This document shows positions 6,985 through 11,341 of a stretch of DNA of 11,341 bases, piece after piece; within the stretch, counting starts at the first letter, position 1; every line of letters begins with the position of its first letter. The notes below the pieces were generated by a model. That model saw nothing but the letters and a program-made list of their open reading frames with translations, did no database searches and was not told the origin of the DNA. Origin of the DNA: an uncultured Anaerolineales bacterium (lineage in GTDB: Bacteria; Chloroflexota; Anaerolineae; Anaerolineales; UBA11657); contig CAJWGI010000018.1 in NCBI GenBank assembly GCA_913031335.1, forward strand, positions 1 through 11,341, written 5' to 3'. The position numbers and the translations under genes were made by a program.

Positions 6985-6998
6985 TTATTGATCAATAA
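6985..6998. promoter_or_regulatory. 14-bp perfect palindrome, candidate operator of the GlcNAc operon
   Basis: TTATTGATCAATAA is an exact 14-base palindrome in the 219-base gap upstream of the PTS IIC gene, about 100 bases before its ATG. It is AT-rich in a locally mixed context, and its length and symmetry fit a dimeric repressor site. I do not recognise it as a close match to NagC or DasR/YvoA-type sites (the latter centred on TGGTCTAGACCA). No regulator gene lies in the window. Confidence 0.4.
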
Positions 6999-7097
6999 CA
7001 AGTAAAAGTAGTGAATTTCATAGGTGTTTATCGCAGGTTGTGAGGGTTAGTATGCGCGCGTAGACGTCGTATTCACCAAGAAAACAGGAGAGATAAA

Positions 7098-8192
7098 ATG
7101 TTTGCAACTTTACAACGAATTGGACGTTCGCTGATGCTTCCGATCGCAGTGATGCCGGTGGCCGCGTTACTACTGCGCTTCGGGCAGGATGATGTGCTTG
7201 GTATTGCCTGGCTCGCTGACGCTGGCGGCGCGATTTTTGGCAATCTCGCACTGCTGTTTGCGATCGGTGTGGCGGTTGGCTTTACCAAGGATGCTGGCAC
7301 GGCGGGCATCGCCGGAGCAGTAGGCTACTGGGTGTTCAGCAAAGTACAGGGTGACATCAATGCGATTGCCCATCCCGATCATACGAGCAACATGGGAGTG
7401 TTAGCCGGTATCCTGATGGGTCTGCTGGCCGCCAACATGTACGACAAGTACCATACGATCAGACTTCCGGAGTGGTTGAACTTCTTTGGCGGCAAGCGCT
7501 TTGTGCCAATTGTGACTTCCTTTTGGGCTGTCATTTTGGGCCTCGTGTTCGGTTGGTTGTGGTACTGGCCGGAACAGATATTGGCGGCCGTGGGCAACTG
7601 GGCAATTGGGGCCGGTGCGATCGGCGCAGCGGTGCACGCGTTCTTAAATCGCTTGCTGATTCCGCTAGGTTTGCACCACGTGCTCAACTCCATTGCCTGG
7701 TTCCAGTTCGGCGATCTGACGAACTTCTTTGATTCTGCGGGTAAGGAAGGTGGTCTCTTCATGACCGGCTTCTTCCCCATAATGATGTTCGGATTGCCAG
7801 CAGCCGCATACGCAATGTACGTTTGCGCAAGGGCTGCTAACAAGAAGGCTGTCGGCGGTGTGATGTTTAGTGCGGCGCTGACCTCACTACTGACCGGCAT
7901 CACAGAGCCGATCGAGTTCGCCTTCATGTTTGTGGCGCCGGTGTTATACGTGGTGCACGCACTGCTTACCGGTGTCTCTGCACTGGTCACCGTAGGCCTG
8001 GGCATGCGAAGCGGCTTCGGCTTTTCGGCCGGTCTCACGGACTACCTGCTCAACTTCGGCATTGCTACCAACCCGGTAGGGCTGCTTCTTGTGGGCGTGG
8101 CCTTCGGCGTGGTTTACTACCTAGTTTTCGTCGCGCTGATCAAGGCCCAAGACATCCCGACACCGGGACGCGAACCGGAGGCAGCAGAGTAA
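7098..8192 (+). CDS. nagE: PTS N-acetylglucosamine transporter, IIC component
   Basis: This 364-residue integral membrane protein is the sugar-translocating IIC component of a glucose/GlcNAc-family phosphotransferase system. It is almost entirely hydrophobic helices, consistent with the roughly ten-helix IIC fold. The N-terminus (L-Q-R-I-G-R-S-L-M-L-P-I-A-V-M-P) is typical of NagE. The L-G-L-H-H-V-L-N-S motif (His193, His194) and the sugar-binding T-G-I-T-E-P-I-E-F motif (266-274, with Glu270) are intact. The strong ribosome binding site AGGAGA (7086-7091), six bases before the ATG, fixes the start. In Escherichia coli, IIC, IIB and IIA are one polypeptide. Here the protein ends after IIC with a charged tail, and IIB and IIA follow as separate genes in the same order. 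GlcNAc specificity is inferred from sequence style and from the downstream nagA and deaminase genes. Related glucosamine or glucose substrates cannot be excluded. Confidence 0.92.
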   Translation: MFATLQRIGRSLMLPIAVMPVAALLLRFGQDDVLGIAWLADAGGAIFGNLALLFAIGVAVGFTKDAGTAGIAGAVGYWVFSKVQGDINAIAHPDHTSNMGVLAGILMGLLAANMYDKYHTIRLPEWLNFFGGKRFVPIVTSFWAVILGLVFGWLWYWPEQILAAVGNWAIGAGAIGAAVHAFLNRLLIPLGLHHVLNSIAWFQFGDLTNFFDSAGKEGGLFMTGFFPIMMFGLPAAAYAMYVCARAANKKAVGGVMFSAALTSLLTGITEPIEFAFMFVAPVLYVVHALLTGVSALVTVGLGMRSGFGFSAGLTDYLLNFGIATNPVGLLLVGVAFGVVYYLVFVALIKAQDIPTPGREPEAAE

Positions 8193-8319
8193 TATAGCGC
8201 GTTAGTAGTGTGCTGGCGTCGGTTTTGTCAGTGTACACGCACTATGTCCGTTTAGGAGGGATGGCTGGCCTGTGCGCTGGTCATCTCTCTTTCTTTCAGG
8301 ATCGCGAGGTAATCTAACA

Positions 8320-8565
8320 GTGGAAGAACAAGCAAAGCAATTCATTGAAGCACTCGGCGGCGAAGATAACATCGAAGAAATAGAGGGATGCATCACGCGG
8401 CTACGGGGAACCCTGGTTGATCCATCCAAGGTCGACCAGAAAATGCTGCAATCGCTGCGGATTGTGGGCCGACCAATCATTATGGGAAACGGGATTCAGG
8501 TGGTAGTCGGAACACACGCAGAACTCATCGGAACAGCGATGAACAAAATAATGAAAGATGGATGA
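8320..8565 (+). CDS. PTS system IIB component (GlcNAc/glucose type)
   Basis: This small soluble domain of 81 residues receives phosphate from IIA and passes it to the sugar bound by IIC. The phosphorylated Cys24 lies in the canonical G-C-I-T-R-L-R motif. A G-N-G-I-Q-V-V-V-G segment near the C-terminus completes the IIB fold. The preferred start is GTG 8320 with GAGG (8306-8309) ten bases upstream, giving the typical E-E-Q-A-K-Q-F-I-E-A-L-G-G entry helix. A longer form from GTG 8272 would add 16 residues unlike the family. A strong AGGAGGG at 8254-8260 sits 11 bases before that GTG, so this alternative stays open. The stop TGA overlaps the ATG of the IIA gene. Confidence 0.9.
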   Translation: MEEQAKQFIEALGGEDNIEEIEGCITRLRGTLVDPSKVDQKMLQSLRIVGRPIIMGNGIQVVVGTHAELIGTAMNKIMKDG

Positions 8566-9029
8566 CCCAGATACAAATACTTTCTCCGTTCTCAGGTACC
8601 GTGGTTCGCATGGAGGATGTTCCTGACCCTGTATTTGCTCAGAAAATGCTTGGTGACGGGCTTGCGGTGCATCCAGATGAAGGCTTGGCAGTCGCGCCTA
8701 TAAGTGGCAAACTGATAATATTCCACAGTGCAGGGCATGCATTCGCAATCGAAGCGGCGAAAGGTCGTATCACCGTTCTGGTGCATATTGGACTGGACAC
8801 CGTGCGGATGAAAGGCGAGGGGTTTCGTTGCCTTTCACAAGTTGGCGACCGAGTCTCGGCCGGGCAGCGACTGGTTGATTTCAATCTAAGCGCCATCACA
8901 AAAGCAGGTTATTCTGTTGTATCGCCTGTGCTTCTGCCGGAGCCGCCAGAGGCCATGCGCTTGGTGAAAAGTGAGGCGACACATGTTTCTGCGGGGGTTG
9001 ACCTCTTGCTGACGGCGATTACCCCATAA
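8562..9029 (+). CDS. PTS system glucose-type IIA component
   Basis: This 155-residue protein is a IIA-Glc (Crr-like) domain, taking phosphate from HPr and giving it to IIB. The active-site pair is intact. His75 in V-L-V-H-I-G-L-D-T-V is the phosphorylated residue, matching His90 of E. coli Crr. His59 in H-S-A-G-H-A-F-A-I matches Crr His75. The N-terminal S-P-F-S-G-T-V and the A-P-I-S-G-K-L turn are family hallmarks. The ATG overlaps the IIB stop codon (ATGA), which implies translational coupling. Beyond GlcNAc uptake, such a IIA could serve other transporters or take part in regulation, but nothing here shows that. HPr and Enzyme I are not in the window. Confidence 0.93.
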   Translation: MTQIQILSPFSGTVVRMEDVPDPVFAQKMLGDGLAVHPDEGLAVAPISGKLIIFHSAGHAFAIEAAKGRITVLVHIGLDTVRMKGEGFRCLSQVGDRVSAGQRLVDFNLSAITKAGYSVVSPVLLPEPPEAMRLVKSEATHVSAGVDLLLTAITP

Positions 9030-9046
9030 TCGAGGGGTGCTCTGTG

Positions 9047-9145
9047 ATGACCAAGCGTATTCTCGACGCAAATACATCCGACCTTATAGCGCTGCGTGGC
9101 CGCCGGCTAGCCTGGTGCCAAATGGCTGCATCGCTGCGGCGGTAG
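9047..9145 (+). pseudogene. Short ORF, possible remnant of a PTS-associated gene
   Basis: A 32-codon ORF starts at ATG 9047, with GAGGGG (9032-9037) nine bases upstream. It stops at TAG 9143-9145, 24 bases before nagA. Its first residues, M-T-K-R-I-L-D-A-N-T-S-D-L-I-A-L-R-G, recall from memory the N-terminus of the DUF7916/'PEP phosphonomutase'-like proteins often found beside PTS genes. The later part does not continue that pattern in any frame. It could be the 5' stump of a gene lost by deletion, or a chance ORF. The family recall is unverified. Confidence 0.3.
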
Positions 9146-9169
9146 CACATAGGATCTCAACGGGACAAA

Positions 9170-10327
9170 GTGGCTGCTGTACTGGTGGGGGGAAAGGTGT
9201 GCACCCCGGAAGGAATCCTCGAGCCTGGAGTGGTGCTCATCGAAGGGGAGAACATCAGCGCGGTGGCGCATGAGCGCCAATTGCAGCCGCCGCCTGGGGT
9301 GGAGATTGTGGACGCCGCCGGAAGTTGGGTGCTGCCGGGTTTCATCGATGTACACATTCACGGCCTGCTCGGGCATGATTGTATGGGTCTGGGTCTGGCC
9401 GACGTCATTCGTGGACTTCCCGCTTTCGGGGTGACTGCATTCATGGCCACTACTGTCACCCGGCCCGCAGTGGAAATTGACGCACTCATCCCGCAGATGG
9501 CAGCAGTGCTGGCAGACCCTCCATCCGGCGCACGATGTCTGGGTATTCATGTGGAAGGCCCACATCTTTCCCCAAAACGCCCGGGCATGGCAAACCCGGA
9601 ATGGTTTCTTCCACTCAGCTGTGCTGAACTAGACCGCTTTCAAGAGCTGGCTGCTGGCTCGGTGTCTATGCTGACATTCGCGCCGGAGGAAGGCGCTGCT
9701 ATGGAAACCATGCCTTATTTAGTTGAGAACGATGTTGTGCCGGTCATTGGGCATTCAGACGCCGATTTTGAACTGGTTGAGCGAGCAGTTGCGCTCGGCC
9801 TCAGCCAGGCCACTCACACCTTCAATGCTATGAGTCCGTTGCACCATCGCGCGCCGGGCGTTGCCGGGGCTGTCATGGCCTTGCCGCAGATCGTGGCACA
9901 GTTGATTGGGGATGGGCACCACGTGCATGCGGGCGCCATGAAGGTGCTGCTCAACGCGAAGGGCGTGGAGGGCACCTGCCTCATCTCGGACGCGGCGCCC
10001 TTCGCCGGACTACCGGCCGGTGAATACCGGTGGGGTGAATACAGAGTGCTGGTTGACGGGGAGACCAGTCGCCTTGCCGACGGTACGCTGGCGGGCGCGC
10101 ACGCACTACTGGATTCCGGTTTCAGGAACCTGATAAATCTCGTCGGATTAAACCCGGCCGAAGCGAGCCAATGTGCCAGCACGGTTCCGGCGAAATCCGT
10201 TGGCTTCGGGGATCGCAAGGGGCAGCTTCTTCCCGGCTACGATGCGGATATCGCTGTGCTTGATGCGGACTTTTGGCCGCAACTCACCATTGTGGAAGGT
10301 GACGTTGTCTGGCGCGCGCACGCTTGA
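9170..10327 (+). CDS. nagA: N-acetylglucosamine-6-phosphate deacetylase
   Basis: This 385-residue cytoplasmic amidohydrolase removes acetate from GlcNAc-6-phosphate, giving glucosamine-6-phosphate. The TIM-barrel metal site is complete: D-V-H-I-H-G (His62, His64), H-V-E-G-P-H (Glu129), G-H-S-D (His195) and T-H-T-F-N-A-M (His216). The catalytic Asp274 is in I-S-D-A-A, followed by G-L-P-A-G-E-Y. The length is normal. GTG 9170 is used because an in-frame stop lies at 9143-9145 and no other start intervenes. GGGA (9162-9165) is close upstream and AGGA (9151-9154) is farther off, so the ribosome binding site is mediocre. The gene follows the PTS genes and precedes the deaminase, which matches the pathway order. 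The usual D-A-M of the catalytic loop is D-A-A here, a mild difference. Confidence 0.95.
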   Translation: MAAVLVGGKVCTPEGILEPGVVLIEGENISAVAHERQLQPPPGVEIVDAAGSWVLPGFIDVHIHGLLGHDCMGLGLADVIRGLPAFGVTAFMATTVTRPAVEIDALIPQMAAVLADPPSGARCLGIHVEGPHLSPKRPGMANPEWFLPLSCAELDRFQELAAGSVSMLTFAPEEGAAMETMPYLVENDVVPVIGHSDADFELVERAVALGLSQATHTFNAMSPLHHRAPGVAGAVMALPQIVAQLIGDGHHVHAGAMKVLLNAKGVEGTCLISDAAPFAGLPAGEYRWGEYRVLVDGETSRLADGTLAGAHALLDSGFRNLINLVGLNPAEASQCASTVPAKSVGFGDRKGQLLPGYDADIAVLDADFWPQLTIVEGDVVWRAHA

Positions 10328-10336
10328 GATCCGCCT

Positions 10337-11341
10337 ATGAGCGAAACTCTGCTTCAACGCGAAATCCGGCAACAACCGGAGGTATTGCAGAATCTGTTGA
10401 CTCAGGAAAATGCAGCCGTCACGGCCGTCGCCGCAGCCATCCGCGAGCGCAAACCGCGCCTGGTGATGTTCGCGGCACGGGGCAGCTCAGACAATGCCGC
10501 CAGATACGGACAGTATCTTTTTGGGTCACAGAACCGCCTGCCCGTTGCCCTGGCAACGCCATCGCTTTTCACGCTTTACGAAACGCCCCCGGATTTGCGT
10601 GATGCTCTTGTCATCGGCATTTCCCAGTCCGGTCAATCGCCGGATATAGTGGCGGTGATGCAGGAGGGCAATCGTCAGGGCGCGATTTCTCTTGCCCTCA
10701 CCAACACCCCGGATTCGCCGCTTGCCGAGCAGGCACAATACACTCTAAGTCTGCGGGCTGGCCGGGAAGAGAGCGTTGCCGCCACCAAAACCTACACGGC
10801 CTCATTGTTGTTGTTGGCTATGTTAGGCATGGCGCTTAATGAGGACGCCGTCGGAGCGCAGGCTCTGCAGCAAGTGCCCGGAATGTTCACTCAGACCCTG
10901 GCTAAGTGTCAGCCTGTCATGGAATGCTCCCGATCGTATCAGGATGCGCAGGCGTTCGTGGTCCTGGGACGCGGTTACAACTATGCGACCGCCTACGAGA
11001 TTGCGCTGAAGTTGAAGGAACTGGCGTATATCCTGGCGGAACCTTACTCCTCGGCGGATTTCAGGCATGGTCCTGTCTCCATTGTTCAGCGTGGATTCCC
11101 GGTAATTGCGGTTGTGGCTGAGGGCAGGGTGGCGGCAGAAACGCTGCAGCTGCTGCGCGAGCTGCGAGAGCGCGGCGCGAGAATAATCGTCATCTCTGCC
11201 CTGGACGAAGCAGCGGAAATTGCCGACACGGTGCTAAGCATCCCTGCCGGCATCCCCGAACATATTTCTCCGCTCGTCAGTGTTCTTCCAGGTCAGATGC
11301 TTGCGCTGGGGTTGACGCTCGCAAAAGGACTCAACCCCGAC
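10337..11341 (+). CDS. SIS-domain glucosamine-6-phosphate deaminase (NagB-II type), 3'-truncated by window
   Basis: The frame is open from ATG 10337 to the window end (335 residues), and only a short C-terminal tail should be missing. It contains two SIS sugar-isomerase domains, like the isomerase half of GlmS without the glutaminase domain. Visible motifs are A-R-G-S-S-D-N-A (about 47-54), S-Q-S-G-Q-S-P-D (96-103), E-E-S-V-A-A-T-K-T-Y, G-R-G-Y-N-Y-A-T-A-Y-E-I-A-L-K-L-K-E and the G-L-N-P-D near the end. Stand-alone proteins of this layout in nag operons are NagB-II deaminases, converting GlcN-6-P to fructose-6-P and ammonia. They replace the unrelated NagB-I. The gene begins nine bases after nagA, so it is surely in the same operon. 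AgaS-type galactosamine-6-phosphate deaminase is a less likely alternative, because the PTS here is of the glucose/GlcNAc family. Confidence 0.87.
   Translation, partial: MSETLLQREIRQQPEVLQNLLTQENAAVTAVAAAIRERKPRLVMFAARGSSDNAARYGQYLFGSQNRLPVALATPSLFTLYETPPDLRDALVIGISQSGQSPDIVAVMQEGNRQGAISLALTNTPDSPLAEQAQYTLSLRAGREESVAATKTYTASLLLLAMLGMALNEDAVGAQALQQVPGMFTQTLAKCQPVMECSRSYQDAQAFVVLGRGYNYATAYEIALKLKELAYILAEPYSSADFRHGPVSIVQRGFPVIAVVAEGRVAAETLQLLRELRERGARIIVISALDEAAEIADTVLSIPAGIPEHISPLVSVLPGQMLALGLTLAKGLNPD

Noticed and set aside
6879..7097. Search for a sigma-70 promoter upstream of the PTS IIC gene
   Set aside because: TTGATC within the palindrome is a possible -35, but no acceptable -10 box follows at 16-18 bases. 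Other pairings had poor spacing, so no promoter is called.
7379..8038. 219-codon open frame on the minus strand opposite the PTS IIC gene
   Set aside because: It is an antisense shadow of a clearly conserved membrane protein gene. Its translation is proline- and serine-rich low-similarity sequence with no domain pattern.
8206..8243. Weak inverted repeat (TAGTGTG / CGCACTA) and GTGTACAC palindrome between IIC and IIB genes
   Set aside because: The stem is short, needs a wobble pair and has a long loop with no T-run. It is not distinguishable from chance.

Overview
This is a bacterial window of moderately high GC with densely packed plus-strand genes, several GTG starts and short or overlapping gene junctions. 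The gene content (pyrrolysine-free corrinoid methyltransferases next to a sugar PTS) would suit an anaerobic or facultative organism such as a Chloroflexota/Anaerolineae member or a Firmicute. That assignment is inference only, because no rRNA or taxonomic marker is present.

Region 1 (about 26-5235) is a tightly spaced run of five genes. They are a small HAD-family hydrolase, an MttB-superfamily methyltransferase, an ornithine cyclodeaminase/mu-crystallin-family NAD(P)-dependent enzyme, a corrinoid protein of the MtbC/MtgC type, and an MtmB-family methyltransferase. Both methyltransferases are read through without an amber codon. In the MtmB-like protein the pyrrolysine position of Methanosarcina MtmB is a valine. 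The arrangement suggests stepwise corrinoid-dependent demethylation of an unidentified N-methylated compound, perhaps an amino acid or betaine. The shared corrinoid protein would carry the methyl group and the mu-crystallin-like enzyme would handle a demethylated or imine intermediate. No corrinoid activase and no methyl-acceptor methyltransferase lie in the window.

Region 2 (5236-6878) starts with a 362-base gene-free stretch. It holds a hairpin just after the methyltransferase genes, an inverted repeat and a good sigma-70-like promoter (TTGACA, 18-base spacer, TATAGT). A DUF362-family protein of unknown function follows, without the ferredoxin-like cysteine clusters seen in some relatives.

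Region 3 (6879-11341) is an N-acetylglucosamine uptake and catabolism operon: separate PTS IIC, IIB and IIA genes, then nagA and a SIS-domain glucosamine-6-phosphate deaminase of the NagB-II type that runs off the window end. A 14-bp perfect palindrome upstream of the first gene is a candidate operator. A 32-codon ORF between the IIA gene and nagA may be the remnant of another PTS-associated gene. Together the genes would import and phosphorylate GlcNAc, deacetylate GlcNAc-6-P, and deaminate/isomerise GlcN-6-P to fructose-6-P. HPr and Enzyme I must be encoded elsewhere.
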